64,000 bases of DNA from Heterohyrax brucei (GCA_028571685.1 CM053148.1:90480001-90544000), one strand, 5' to 3'. Counted from the first letter of the stretch, positions 33,453 to 45,502 are shown. Program-made: numbers and translations. The notes: generated from the sequence alone by a model not told the origin.

Positions 33453-33717
33453 ATCTGGAAAACATACGGAGGGCCAAGTGTTGATTTTTGTGCCTGACCA
33501 AAGAAATCTCAACACAGTAAAATGCTTGGTTAATATTTAATGTATTTTATTATTCAGAGATAATTTCAAGTACATTATAATAATCTGGAAAACATATGGA
33601 AGGCCAAGTGTTGATATTTTTGTGTATGTGACCAAAGAAATCTCAACGTAGTAAAACTTTTGGTTAACATTTAACATATTTTATTATTTAGAGATAATTT
33701 CAAGTAAATTATAATTC
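33453..33717. repeat. Two-copy tandem duplication, period about 130 bp
   Basis: Unit 1 (33453-33582) and unit 2 (33583-33717) both begin ATCTGGAAAACATA and share CCAAGTGTTGAT, GACCAAAGAAATCTCAAC, TATTTTATTATT and AGAGATAATTTCAAGTA in the same order. Small differences and a few-base insertion in unit 2 show that it is not recent. Confidence 0.93.
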
Positions 33718-35373
33718 AAGGATTAAGCAAAGAAATAACTTGAGAAATTGTTTTTATAAAGACTGAAAATCTTCTTTCACTAGCAGAATAAGAACTGAGA
33801 TCCTGACAAAATTATACACGTAGAGCATTAATTAAAGATGGCATACCAATAATGGAAAAGATGAAGATTTATCCTAAGGTATTCTTATGGAGTCTCTGGG
33901 TGGTATTTTGGAAACATACCAAAGACATGAACTATTAAACATATATAACACTCAGCCAGGGGAAAAAATCTATTTTGCATCATTTATTTTTATTCCTGTG
34001 ACCTAGCTGAATTCACACATTTTTTTAGTTTGCCAGTTAGTTTTAAAAACCTACCTATATGATAAAATCATCAGTAAATCAATATAATTATACTATTTTT
34101 CAATTTGTTATGTTCTTTTCATTTGTCTTCCATTAATGTACTGCACACAATACTGTACAACAGTGAAGAAGGCTGATGAAAGTGGGTATCATTTTTTTTC
34201 CTGACAATTTATGGTGCTCTTCATTTCTCTTCATCTACTTAATTCTCCCATTTACTCTCTTCCCTCCAGTCGTGTGGCCTTTTCAGTTTCTGCTGTATAT
34301 GTGTAGCCCTGACTTAAACAACTACTTCAATAAGAAATCTCTACTATAACATCCACAAAAATAAAATCCCTCACATTATACCATTATACCACATAATATC
34401 TTCCCAAATGAATTACCGCTGTGATTTGCTTTTATTTGTATATTCTCTACAGATTTCTTTAACTCAACAGATGGCATGCTCCGTGAAGCAGAAACCATGC
34501 CTCTTTTCTGACACATTTTACCCCTAACCTTCAGAGCAGCCTGTCACATATAACTAGCACTCATTCAACATCATTTCACAAATGAGCATCAAATGAGCTC
34601 AATATATCAATTCATATAATCTATCAGAAATAAGAAGGTGAAAGGGAAGTTTAAAAGTTTAAAAGATATGGATGTTTAGTCTGGTTAATATTATTACAAA
34701 GATGATCCTGAGGAAAAAAATGGCAGTATTTTAAATGCTATGCAGTTGTGAGTACCAGATTCACTGCTATATATAATTCTTACAATGTTTTGATTTCAAG
34801 CAAAGGTAAAATCTGGACAAAATTTTACTTATGTGTGTATCTGAAGATCTATTAAATAATAGAATATGAAAATATGCAATGAACACTCATAAATAAGTTG
34901 TCATTCAATAAGAGTACACACAGGTGTGCCTTACATACCGCCCCAGACTATCAGCACGAAAGAACATGAGTTACTTGGCACCTCCTTGATTCCCTGCATG
35001 TGAATCCTGTCTGCTTATCCTAATCACTTGCTAGTTTAGTAGCAAGCAAAGGTGAGAACAACCTCAGTTTCGATTTAAGTTGTATTTCTTGGCAATATTC
35101 AAAACCAAACAAGTTTTGTATTCTGGGCAAGCTCATACGGTTTCCAGCTATAGCTGTTCTGGGAACGTTTGCAGATAGAGAAAAATGTGGAGACAACATT
35201 ATGCCAAATAGTACGACGGTTGTGAACAAACAAATGAGAAGGGAAAGCGAAAATGTATTTCGGGAGCAACAAAAAACAGGCCTTGAATACTAAATGGACA
35301 CCAGATCAGTTAAAATCAAATGCTAGTCTAGAATGAGAGACAGAGATTTATCTTACCAGTTTTCATAAATATT
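33718..35373. other. Unique AT-rich tract
   Basis: No gene recognised; a likely L2 remnant at 34460-34590. The 69-codon minus frame at 35020-35229 has no domain that I can name. Confidence 0.5.
34460..34590 (+). mobile_element. L2-like LINE 3' end
   Basis: CAACAGATGGCATGCTCCGT, GAAGCAGAAACCATGCCTCT and TAACTAGCACTCATTCAACA loosely follow the L2 3' consensus order. Confidence 0.5.
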
Positions 35374-35882
35374 GTTGCGGCGTTCAGGTGCCATCAAGTC
35401 GGTTCCCGTTCATAGCGACTCTAGGCACAACAGAATGAAACACTGGCCAATCCTGCATCATCCTCAAAATCATTGCTGTTTCAGCCCATTACTGCAGCCA
35501 CTGGGTCAATTCACCTTGTTGAGGGTCTTTTGCACTTTCCTTGACCACCTAGTTCACCAAGCTTGATGTCCTTCTCCAGGGACTGGTCCCTGCTGATAAT
35601 ACACCCAAAATATGTGAGACAGAGTCTTGCCATCCTGGGTTTTGAGGAGCATTCTGGCTTTACTGCCAAGATAGAGGTGCTCATTCTTCTGGCTGTCCAT
35701 ACTCTATTTGATACCCTTCACCATTACCATAACTCATGTTCATCATTTCTTTGATCTTCCTCATTCATTGTCCATCTTTTTCATGCATATGAGGGAACTG
35801 AAAATACCATGGTTTGGCTCAGGCACACCTTAGTCCTCAAAGTGACATGTTTGCTCTGTAACACTTTAAAGAAGCCCTTTTT

Positions 35883-36757
35883 TTAGTGATTGAATGAAAA
35901 TGTACATTGCCATATAAATTCATATGCTCACCTATGTGCAGCTCCCACTGCTCTCCCTGACAGTGACAGCACACCCCTCCTCTCTGCTCCATACCTGTCC
36001 TATCCTCCCAACAGTCTCACATCCCCTCCTCTCCACCCACTTCCCTTCCTCTAGCAAGAGGTCAGCAGGATGACATCCTACAGATTCACAGACGCATAAA
36101 TTTCCCACAAGATACGGTCATTCTGCGTCACCAAGTCCAATCCACTGCTGTCCAAAAAGTTGACCTTCATTATGATTTATGGACAGGGGAAGTATCAGGG
36201 TGAGAGGCCATGCTCCCAGGGGAACCCCGAAGCCCCAGACCATCAATTGCAGTCTTTTATTGGAGATTTCAGGATGCACTCCTATTTATTCTCTTGCTGC
36301 CAGTGAGACTCAACTTCGTGAGCTCCATTGTGGCTATCACTAGTGGTGGTCGGGCACCATCTAGTTCTTCTGGTCACTAGTCGATGTAGAGACCCACTCA
36401 CATGGGTCTCTCTGTCTTCTGGGTTCTCTTTTCCCCGTGTTGTTCATGTCCTGGGTGATCATCCACTCCTGTTGATTTGAGTTGAGACCATATGCTGTAC
36501 CCTCAGATGGCAGCTTGGCAACTTTTAAGGCACCAGATGCACAGAGTCCACATTAGCAAAATGCTAGCTGGGCAAATTGGCCTCGATTTCCCCTGAGAGC
36601 ATGGTCCCCGGCCCCCCTGCCCAGCTACTCTGTCCTTGCCAGATTGGGTTAAGATGGGAGGAGTACTCAAACTGTGTTGCAGCCCAGTTATTATTGATCT
36701 TCTTTCTAATGTGTGCTCTCACGGATTGGCAAATTTATCTGGTACAATATGCCATTT
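35883..36757 (-). mobile_element. L1-type 3' region inserted in a LINE
   Basis: Starts after a T run (the reversed A tail) at 35879-35885. It shares with 54970-55765 the blocks GACAGTGACAGCACACCCCT, GGTCGGGCACCATCTAGTTC, TTCTGGTC, CTTTTAAG and GAGCATGGTCCCC in the same order. Both sides are RTE LINE sequence, so this insertion is younger than the LINE. Confidence 0.75.
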
Positions 36758-37288
36758 GATTTCTTGCCTGCTGTTTCCATGGACATTGGCTGTGGATCAA
36801 AGAAAAACAAAAGTCTTGACAACACTAATATTTTCTTTATTTATCATGATGTTGCTAATTGTTCTAGTTGTTAGGATTCTAGTTTTCTTTATGTAAGGTG
36901 CAATTCATACTGTAGAACGTGGTCTTTGATCATCAATAAGTGTTTGAAGTCCTCTTCATTAGTAACAAACAAATTTGTGCTGTCTGCACCTGTCAGGTTG
37001 TCACTGAGTCTCCAGTGCTGATATTGTGTTCTTGTTCACAGTCCAGTTTCTCAGATAATTTGCTCAGTATAAATATTGACTAGGTACAGTGGAAGGATAA
37101 AATCTTGATACACATCTTTTCTAACTTTAAACCACATTATATATTGCTCTGATAAGTCTGAAGGGCTGCCTCTAGTGCTATGAATAGATTCTTCCTGAGC
37201 ACAATTAAATATCCTGAAATTCTCATTCTAATGTTACCCATAATTTGTTATAATTCACATAGTAGAATGCCATTGCATAGTCAATAAA

Positions 37289-37454
37289 AACCCCACAAAA
37301 CTAAGCTCACTCACGTCAATTCTGACTCATAGCAACTCTATAGGCCACAGTAGAACTTCTCCATAGGGTTTCCAAGGAGCATGTCGTGGATTTGAACTGC
37401 CGACCTTTTGGTTAGCAGACATAGCACGAAACCGCAACGCCACCTGCATTTCCT
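37289..37454 (-). mobile_element. AfroSINE inserted in a LINE
   Basis: Body AACTTCTCCATAGGGTTTCC, head GACCTTTTGGTTAGCAGACA. It sits between LINE blocks ending GCATAGTCAATAAAA and starting CATTGACAAAATACAAGC; the flanks are too diverged to define a clean duplication. Confidence 0.92.
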
Positions 37455-38269
37455 CATTGACAAAATACAAGCAAAAATCTTCCTGATATTTTCTGCTTTC
37501 AGCCAAGATTCATTTGACATCAGCAATGACATGCCTCGTTCTATGGCCTCTTCTGAATACGGCTGGAGTTTCTCATAGTTCCTTGGCAAAGTACTGCTTC
37601 AACTGTTTTTGAGTTATTTTCAGTAGACACTTACTTGTGTGTGATATTAATGATATTGTTTATTTGTGCCTTGTGCTGAATTGCCTTTCTTAAGAATGGA
37701 TACAAATATGGATGTCTTTCAGAGAGTGGGCCAGGTTGCTGCTGTCCACATTTCTTGGCACAGATGAGCGAGTGACTCCAGAGCTGCTTCCATTTATTGA
37801 CAAATCTCACCTGGTATTGCATCAACTCCTGGAGACTTGCTATTCACCAATATTTTCACTGAAGCTGTATATTTCATTATACAGCTTTACTTTTTCTTTT
37901 CAAGCTGTCCTTTGAAATTTTCTGTTCAGCTCTTTTACTTCATTATTTCTCTCATTTGCTTTAGGTACTCTACATTTAACTGCAAGTTTCAGAGTCTGTT
38001 CTGACATCTGTTTTGGTCTTTTCTTTCCGTTTTATCTTTTTAACGATAAAATACACTTTTCATATATGAAATCTTTAATGTTCTATCACAACTTGTCTGG
38101 TCCTTGGCTGTAGTGTTCAATGCATCAAATCTATTCTTGACATTGTCTCCAAATTCAGGTGCGGATACACTTGAAGTTGTACTTGGGCTCTTGGGCATCT
38201 CATAAGTACTACACTGACTAAAATAAATAGGTACAACTTTATTTAAAATTATATCTCAGGCTTTCAGTA

Positions 38270-38479
38270 AGTCCCTAGGTGGTGCAGTGGTTTATCACTC
38301 ATCTACTGACAAAATGTGAATTTTGTCAGTTCTAATCTACTCACAGGTACAGCAAAAGAAAAGCACTGGTGATCTGCTTCTGTTACAGCTACCACCATCA
38401 AAATCCCATGGAACTCTTCTATTCAGTAACACATAGGATTGCCATGGCTCAGAATCAATTTGATGGCAACTGGTAACAA
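38270..38479 (+). mobile_element. AfroSINE, long form
   Basis: Head AAGTCCCTAGGTGGTGCAGT; long-form segment GCACTGGTGATCTGCTTCTG; tail AGAATCAATTTGATGGCAAC. Confidence 0.85.
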
Positions 38480-38525
38480 CTCTGTAAGGTTGCCATGAGA
38501 CGGTATCAATCCAACAACAATTTTT
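38480..38525 (+). mobile_element. SINE/LINE 3'-tail fragment
   Basis: CTCTGTAAGGTTGCCATGAG then GGTATCAATCCAACAACAA, directly after the preceding SINE. The CAACAACAA ending is like the RTE LINE terminus. Confidence 0.6.
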
Positions 38526-38709
38526 GTTTAATAGCAGCTGACTCAATACATACGATTGTCACCACAGCTTAGAGTAATAATGTTGATTTTTAATTTAATC
38601 TATTTGCTCCACTTTTCATATTCTTTTCTAAACAAAAATGTTACCGATTTATGAATCAATTTACACAGCAAGATTCATTACAGCAATTATTTTAATATGT
38701 TTATCAGCC

Positions 38710-38880
38710 TGGAAACCCTGGTGGCATAGTGATGAAATGCTACATCTGCTAACGAAACCTTCAGCAGTTTGAATCTGCCAGGTGCTCCGTGGAAACTCTA
38801 TGGGGCTGTTCTGCTCTATCCTATAGGGTCGCTGTGAGCCTATGGTAGAGTTTGTTTTTTGTTTTGTTTTGGTTTGGTTT
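38710..38880 (+). mobile_element. AfroSINE, short form
   Basis: Head GGAAACCCTGGTGGCATAGT; body GTGCTCCGTGGAAACTCTAT; ends in a TTTTGTTTTGTTTTGG tail. Confidence 0.93.
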
Positions 38881-39906
38881 ACCAGTGCTTGGGAATGTCT
38901 GTTATACAGACAACAAAATACGTTATTCTTTTGACAAATGGAAAAGGCAAATCATTAATGAGTGAATGATGAGTTCAAAAAAATACTCCTTTTTGGTTAT
39001 GTCAACATCTACTGTAAGCTCTTCAACATAGTGAATTAATGCATGTTGACTGAATAAACTCACTGTTCAGTGTTACCCTCCTTTGGTTATGGACTGTACT
39101 CACTGGCTCTTTTGACAAACTGATTTGGATGAGGGCACATTAACTAAAGGGTTAGAGCTTAAAGCTCAACACCTTCTGCCACCACTCATTCAAACAGTCT
39201 TTTTTTTTTTTTTGAGGGGGAACTAGCCTTCATTCTGTGAGCAAACCCAAGTAGTCCTGAGAAGAAGCCAACACAGAGGACAGATGGAGTCCTTGACTAA
39301 AAGTCTCAGCTGATTCCTGAGATGACAGTGGTCCCACCAGCCGGCCATATGATTGAGACCATTCTGAGCTGTCTAGTCATTCCAGTTTCTCAGGTGATAA
39401 GCAAAGAAAAGAACTTCCAGTCAAGTGAATTAAGAGAAATAACAAATTCCTTAATTTATAGCTATGAAGTTTGGGGCTCTTATGTTTCACACCATTAGAT
39501 AACTAAAGTAATCGAAGAATCTTCCTCTGGGCTAGATCTTGAGCTGCTTCCTGGAGGACATATCTAATAATTAAGACAGCACTGGAGTAAATTTATAATG
39601 TCCCACCTCTGCTCCAGCAAAATTCACTGTAAAAACAACTAAATATTTCTCCTGAAAATTCCATAAGGAGAAATATTTATTTCCATAATAAAGTAAATGC
39701 ACTTTCTAATTGAATAAAACATTCCAAAGACAGAGTAATAAACAGAAACCACACAGATGGATCTTTGACAATTGTCACCCATACAAGAGGGACAACAGCT
39801 GCTGGTTTTAATTATACATCGCTAACACCAATAGCCTGTTGGGAGAATGCCATTATAGCATTGACTGAAATTTCCAATTAGGGTTTTTGGATTAAAAATA
39901 CACTAA

Positions 39907-39936
39907 TGTGTGTGTGTGTGTATGTGTGTGTGTGTC
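39907..39936. repeat. (TG)n microsatellite
   Basis: TG run with one TA interruption at about 39921. Confidence 0.95.
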
Positions 39937-41534
39937 TATATATAAATATAAATAAATCTGAAGACAATGTAGTCCTAAGGGAAGGGAAAAGGAATCTAAG
40001 TCTGAAATTCAGCTATACACAATTTTATACAACTTTTACATATACAGTTTGAGTAACATATCATGTGAGCTATCAAGAAACATTCACTTTATAATCTAAT
40101 AATCAACTGTGCCTGATATTCTTTCAAAATAACATCTATAAATATCAACTGAAAGCTGTTATTACTTTTATTTAAGATAGAAACATAAATAAAAGATTTT
40201 CCCAAAATATATGCAAGGCAAAACATTCCTCTTTTTATTATAGAAGCTTACCTGTAAGTAACGTTTTCACATGGCAAAAGCAAGGATGGTCAAGATGGGA
40301 AGGAAGATGGCGTGGAATTCATTTCATCGAGGAAAACGTGATACGGTCATTGTTATATAAAGCAAAGAGGCAGGGAGGGATGGGAGGAGACATGGAAAGA
40401 GAGACAAAAAAGAAAGAGAGAGATGATATATTTTAACATTGTATTACCAGCACTGCCATTTCTCAAAAAAATAAGCTTTCCATAAAAATAAAGGCAATAC
40501 ATATTTTCCTTTCACTGTAATGATTTTAAGTATGAATATGACATATGATAACAAATTTAAGAGAATATGAAATAATTTTTAATAAGAAAATGTCACCACA
40601 CTTCACTAATTATTATTATTTGATGTTGCTTGTGCAAAATGGCAAGCATTTCAGAAGTCTTCAGTAATGGAAATTAAAAAGTACATCTAAAGTTGTTTCT
40701 GACATCTCTAAGAAAGACATCAGAGTAAATTTCTAGACACTCTGTGAAGTCAGAAATATCGTGAATAAATGCAGATCTTTTGAATCAGGTAAGTATTTTG
40801 GGAAAGTTTTAACTTCTAATTTTTTTTCTGATTTCTCTTTTGCAAGCTTGTTCTTTTACACTCCATCAAAACAAAACAAAAAACTATAATCATGAACCAC
40901 AGATAACTAGTACAATGATCTGCTTTGAATATGTGAAGAAAAACATATCATGTAATGGGCCTATTTTAACAAAAAACTATGGTTAATATAACTTCCTGAG
41001 TATATGCACCCTTGAAAATAAAATACATAATACTTTGATTTAGCAATGAATAGATCACAAAAGACATAAATATATCTGTGTAAAAACATCAGATTCCAAA
41101 TAATCTTCACTGGAAAGTGAAGTTCTGAAAGGCATTTTTAAATTCTTACACATTAAAAACTTTCTTAAGTGTTAATATTTTCCTCCTGTAAATATTTTGA
41201 TTTATATTTTGTATATTTTTTAACTTTCCATGGTTTCACTTTACACTACACATAAAGTCCTCTTCTGATTTAGAGTACTGTTACATACAGATTCCCATGC
41301 TCGTATCTCAGTTTCCGGCAAACTAATTTCAGCTCATTCTGAATTTCCAGGACTTCCCTCAACACACAGCCCTCAGCTACTGTTTCCTAATTTAAAGATG
41401 CTTTCCTCTCACATTATTATTCTCTTTATTTAGGTGTGTATCCCTCCATTTATGATTACATTGTTCAATTTATTTTGCTTATTATCAGTCTCCAACAAAG
41501 GAATTCTTTCCATTTAACAGTGACGTTGACCTTT

Positions 41535-41615
41535 TTTTTTCCCCCACTGGCAAGTTTCTAGCAGCATTTATGGCAGAGAGTAGGCATTCAACATACATAT
41601 TTTTAACAAACTGAA
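41535..41615 (+). mobile_element. Possible L2 3' end
   Basis: GGCAGAGAGTAGGCATTCAA resembles the end of L2 (cacatagtaggcgctcaata). Confidence 0.45.
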
Positions 41616-41771
41616 TAATGTAATTCACATTCATTTCCTTCTAGAAATACAGTCTTGAGGAAAGTTCATAACCCTTAAGACAGTACTGGTCATGTCCCGG
41701 GCTGGCGCCAGATATCTCAGGATTATCAGAAAAAAAGGCAGGATACTTAGTTAAATTTGCATTTCAGATAA

Positions 41772-41793
41772 ACTCTCTCTCTCTCTCTCTCTC
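41772..41793. repeat. (CT)n microsatellite
   Basis: About ten CT units. Confidence 0.95.
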
Positions 41794-41835
41794 ATATGCA
41801 TATATACAGATGCACATTTTAGCATAAGTATGATA

Positions 41836-42330
41836 TAGCCCAAGTGTTACAAAATAAAGAAGCCACTTTGAGGACTAAGATGGACCTGAGCCAAGCCATG
41901 GTGTTTGTGGTTAGCTCATACCAATGCGAAGGCTGGACAAAGAAATAAGGAACGCCAAAGAAGAATTTAAGTCTTTGAATTAAGTGTTGGTAAAGAATCT
42001 TGAATATGTGATGGACTGTCAGAAGAATGAACATATCTGTCTTTGAAGAAGTACAGCTAGGATGTTTCTTAGAAGCAATGATGGTGAGACTTTCTCGTGG
42101 GTACTTTGAACACTTTATCAGGAGTGACCAGATCCTGGGGAAACAGCATCATGCTTAGTAAAGAAGAGGGTCGGTGAAAACAAGGAAGATTCTTAATGAG
42201 ATGAATGGACACAGATGGGTTCAAACACAGAAATGACTGTAAGGACGGCAGAGGACCAGGCAGTGCTTCGGTCAGTTCCATGTAGGGTAGCTGTGTGTTG
42301 GTACCAACTGGACAACACCTAATAAGGACA
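41836..42330 (+). mobile_element. RTE LINE 3' end
   Basis: Forward copy: GAGGACTAAGATGGACCTGA, AGCCAAGCCATGGTG, ATGGACTGTCAGAAGAATGA, GAAGTACAGCTAGGATG and the 3' end ACCAACTGGACAACACCTAA. No intact frame; the minus-strand frames 41819-42034 and 42069-42344 are antisense shadows. Confidence 0.9.
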
Positions 42331-42423
42331 ACAGCAGGCTCCAAGTACTGCCTTATGGCTACTTACACAAACAAATGATTCATTTGTTTTCTGAAATTAG
42401 AATTTAACTACATGCCCTGTATT

Positions 42424-42448
42424 GCCAAGCCAAGTGCCGTCGAGTCGG
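42424..42448 (-). mobile_element. 25-bp tail-only retroposed insert
   Basis: A 25-bp insert starting GCCAAGCCAAGTGCC and ending GTCGAGTCGG, between exact copies of ATGCCCTGTATT at 42412-42423 and 42449-42460. Read on the minus strand it is only the last bases of the AfroSINE/RTE 3' end with the CTTGGCTTGGC tail. All three CpGs are intact. It has the hallmarks of target-primed reverse transcription (target duplication and a 3'-end-only insert). Confidence 0.92.
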
Positions 42449-42460
42449 ATGCCCTGTATT

Positions 42461-42986
42461 ATAAGTTGTTAAATCTGGCAATCTCACCACAGAACATACT
42501 GCCTGTAGACAGGATAATGGCTGACTATTTAAGAGAATGTTTTTTCTTTTTCTTTTTTTTTTTTTTAAGCCTCTGATTTTCAAAATTGTATGCTAATCCT
42601 AAGTCTGGTGAATTTAAAGTTTGCAGATATCCCAATTACCTGACACTTGGAATCCTTATGCTCCGGGCTTTCTAGTGAACCTGACCCTGGACAAATTGCT
42701 GCTCAACGTTTATCAGAAGCCTGCTTGATAAAAATGCAGTATAGGGCAGACGGTGTGAAGGTATCTGGACCCCTGGGTTCTCTAAGCATGGTAATCATCA
42801 CTCCAAAGATGCAGGGAGACTGCCTGGAGATTGGTACGTTTGCTACAAACTGTCATCTTGTCAAATGAAACCATCCTTGAGAGACATATACTGAAATTAA
42901 AGTAAAAAACTTAATAACCCCAAGTTAACACGTTTCATAAGGATATTCTCTCATTCATTTTCTACAAAATCATCACTGTTCACTAA
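42461..42986. other. Unique tract
   Basis: No gene; GC-richer between about 42650 and 42840. A 73-codon + frame (42647-42868) has no domain that I recognise. Possibly an old unrecognised repeat. Confidence 0.45.
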
Positions 42987-43144
42987 ATGATTCCATTTCT
43001 GCTGAGTCCATTCTGACTCATAGTGATCCTATAAGACAAACTACAACCCCCCCATGGGGTTCCTACAGAGCATCCGGTGGATTTGAACTGTAGACCTTTG
43101 GGTCAGCAGCCATAACTCTTACCCACAAGGTCACCAGATTTTCC
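42987..43144 (-). mobile_element. AfroSINE, short form
   Basis: Tail CCATTTCTGCTGAGTCCATT; body CCATGGGGTTCCTACAGAGC; head GACCTTTGGGTCAGCAGCCA. Confidence 0.9.
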
Positions 43145-44182
43145 TCACCAAACAAAGGTTCACGCAATCCATTATTTCTGACGTCACTGCCATGGTACCC
43201 TTCTAACTAGATTCAAGGCTCACTGACTGTCATTGACAACCTTATAAATATGTCTGTAAGACAGTCTGTGCAACTCTGATGTATAGCTACCTGAAATATA
43301 ATACTATACTATATATAATTCTTCATTACATTTTCTGTCATTTTTAATTCCATTGATCTTTGCTCATTTTGTTTTTTTTCCAATAAATATCAAAGAACTA
43401 AAACAGGGTACAAATAGTCCCTTTCTGGGATGCATTTCTAGCTTAATAGAAAAATTTCATTGTATATTACTAAGTGAAAGAAAAAAGTGCCATAATTTTT
43501 ATAATTCAATTGTATAATGTTTGGATGTCCTCTCTGCTTCAGGCATTGTCTCATATGAATTATTTACATCACCTGGTACACTCAAATCCACTTAAAAGAA
43601 ACAGTTCACACTGTAGTCATTAATCTAGTCTACTATCATTGAATCTCATAAATAATAATACGATAAAAAGTAAAAGAAGCAGAGGTACAAATGGTAGCAG
43701 TGAATTAAACAAATGTATTTTATTTGCACTGTTTATTTCTTCTTTATAAAATATGCATTTGGAAAATAATTCAAGTTGTGAGGTGTATAAGAAAAGAGAT
43801 TTCAAATGTCTGCAAATTCTAAGAAAAGTGTCAGCCAAAAGGATGGTGGAGACCATTTATATGTCTTCAATTTTCAGTTAGATAAATATTTTAAATGTCA
43901 CATAATCATCTACTAACATATTAATGAATTGCCTTCAGCTTTAAAGGAAACTGATGGTGTCACTTAGCATAAGGAAACACCTTGCCTACTTAAACAGTGA
44001 AATGGTTTTAAATCAATGCACTTGCTTCTCTTACATGCATGTACCAAATTTTATAAGTGGCGATCAAGGGATTATTCACGTGTCACTAAAACAGTGCAAT
44101 ATGTAACAGACGTAAAGTATATGGAAAGAAGGAATGGTTTTAATGTGTCTTTTTACAGAGGAATTTCCCACGTGCACAAATA
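43145..44182. other. Unique AT-rich tract
   Basis: No repeat recognised. The 78-codon minus frame at 43620-43856 is hydrophobic, with no domain that I can name. Confidence 0.5.
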
Positions 44183-44331
44183 AAACCAAACCCACTGCCA
44201 TTGAGTCAGTTACATGGCAATCCTACAGACATAGTAGAACTGTCCCATCCAAGTGGGGTCTGGTAGATTCAAACTGTCAGTGGTTTGGTTAGCAGCCGTG
44301 GCTCTTAACCACTGTATCACCAGGGATTCCA
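44183..44331 (-). mobile_element. AfroSINE, short form
   Basis: Tail ACCAAACCCACTGCCATTGA; a short deletion between tail and body; head TGGTTTGGTTAGCAGCCGTG. Confidence 0.92.
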
Positions 44332-45249
44332 GTATGCACAGACAGAATATGAGTATGAAATAAATAAATAATTTGAGATCCATCATTCTTTAAAAAACAA
44401 AATTTAAAGATTTAAAATTAGGCTATATGCAAATAATACAGTTGAGTCTAAAAAGAATGATAAATGATGCTTTATTTGTAAAATTGTACCAAATATTACT
44501 GAGTCTTAAACAAGGTGGATATCAAACTCTAAGGCCTTTATTTTATCTAATGTCACTTATTTCTTTTAGCCTGATGCTGCTACATGCAGAAATCTGTTAT
44601 TTTTCCTTCTAATTTACCAAACTGATGACTTTGTCACTATTCTATCAGAAAGCAATTGGAAAAGACTGCAAGCTTGCTAAAAAGTTTAAATAGGGCACTG
44701 CACTGGAAAAAAATATATCATCTATATTTCATGAGATTAAAAAAAAGAAAAATTGTAGAAGGGCCACATCCAGTGTATTCTGTGATGATTCATTAAGGTT
44801 ACTTGAGAAAAAAAGACAAAAGTTGATCCATTAGCTTAAATTATTAGGCTTTTATAAAAATGTAATGCCCAGAATTTCTTGTGATTTATAAGTAAGATGG
44901 GATTCTGTGCCACAATAATGACCTGATTTCCCTCTAGTTACTCTGTAGTGACCTAAGTATATAGATGGATGGACAGATAGATAGAAATAGATAGATAAGT
45001 AATTTAATATTGACTTCCTGTACACCTGCCTTGGCACATTTTGACAAATTATTCTGTCTTAATTCAGCCCACCATAATTCACTATTTTTAAGCTGTAGAA
45101 AACATTTATGAATTTTTTCTTGTTTTGTTTCTCCTTAATCACCCATCTTCTTATATGACTACTGACCTGGAAAGTGGTAGAATCAAACATATTCTTCACA
45201 ACTCAATGATCCTGCTAGTTCACTCACTGACAGTCAGAGATTGTCTTGA
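44332..45249. other. Unique AT-rich tract
   Basis: No gene. Holds a GATA-type repeat at 44960-44998. Confidence 0.5.
44960..44998. repeat. (GATA)n microsatellite
   Basis: ATAGATGGATGGACAGATAG then ATAGAAATAGATAGATA. Confidence 0.9.
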
Positions 45250-45440
45250 GAGGCAGCATTGCAAGGTGGGAGGCAATGTGATAATGCAATGACAAGTTAC
45301 ACACTCTGGAGGCACGGATATACAACATCTAAAGTCAACCTTTCTTATATGTGTGACTTGCATGGATTTATTTTATCTCTGAGAACCTCACCGTTTCCTC
45401 AGTGCCAAAACAGGATACAAATGTACTCTACCGAATGCAA
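45250..45440 (+). mobile_element. MIR
   Basis: GAGGCAGCATTGCAAGGTGG (from 45250), TTACACACTCTGGAGGCACG, CTTATATGTGTGACTTGCAT, CTCTGAGAACCTCACCGTTT and AGTGCCAAAACAGGATACAA keep the MIR order. Confidence 0.68.
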
Positions 45441-45502
45441 ACATCTTAAATATAAAATATCATTAGCCAGCCAACATCTTTTAGTATCAGTACCGAGCAC
45501 AC

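Larger units (their letters stand above)
35374..38160 (-). mobile_element. Long RTE/BovB-type LINE, interrupted twice
   Basis: Three blocks of one antisense LINE: 35374-35882 (3' end and C-terminal coding), 36758-37288 (reverse-transcriptase region, with CCAGTTTCTCAGATAATTTG on the + strand) and 37455-38160 (upstream RT region; TGTGATATTAATGATATTGT, GGCCAGGTTGCTGCTGTCCA and CAACTCCTGGAGACTTGC). Together about 1.7 kb of LINE, the longest in the window, with many stops and indels. It is cut by an L1-type fragment and by a SINE. Confidence 0.9.
38881..41771. other. Repeat-poor AT-rich tract
   Basis: Almost 2.9 kb with no SINE or LINE of the young families and no gene-like frame. It contains a TG run at 39907-39936, a purine-rich stretch at 40360-40425 and a possible L2 end near 41535. 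The stretch 39760-39900 is evenly composed with TAATTA-type motifs, which makes it a candidate conserved non-coding element. Confidence 0.5.

Noticed and set aside
33453-33717. Tandem pair as a satellite array
   Set aside because: Only two units are present, in otherwise unique DNA.
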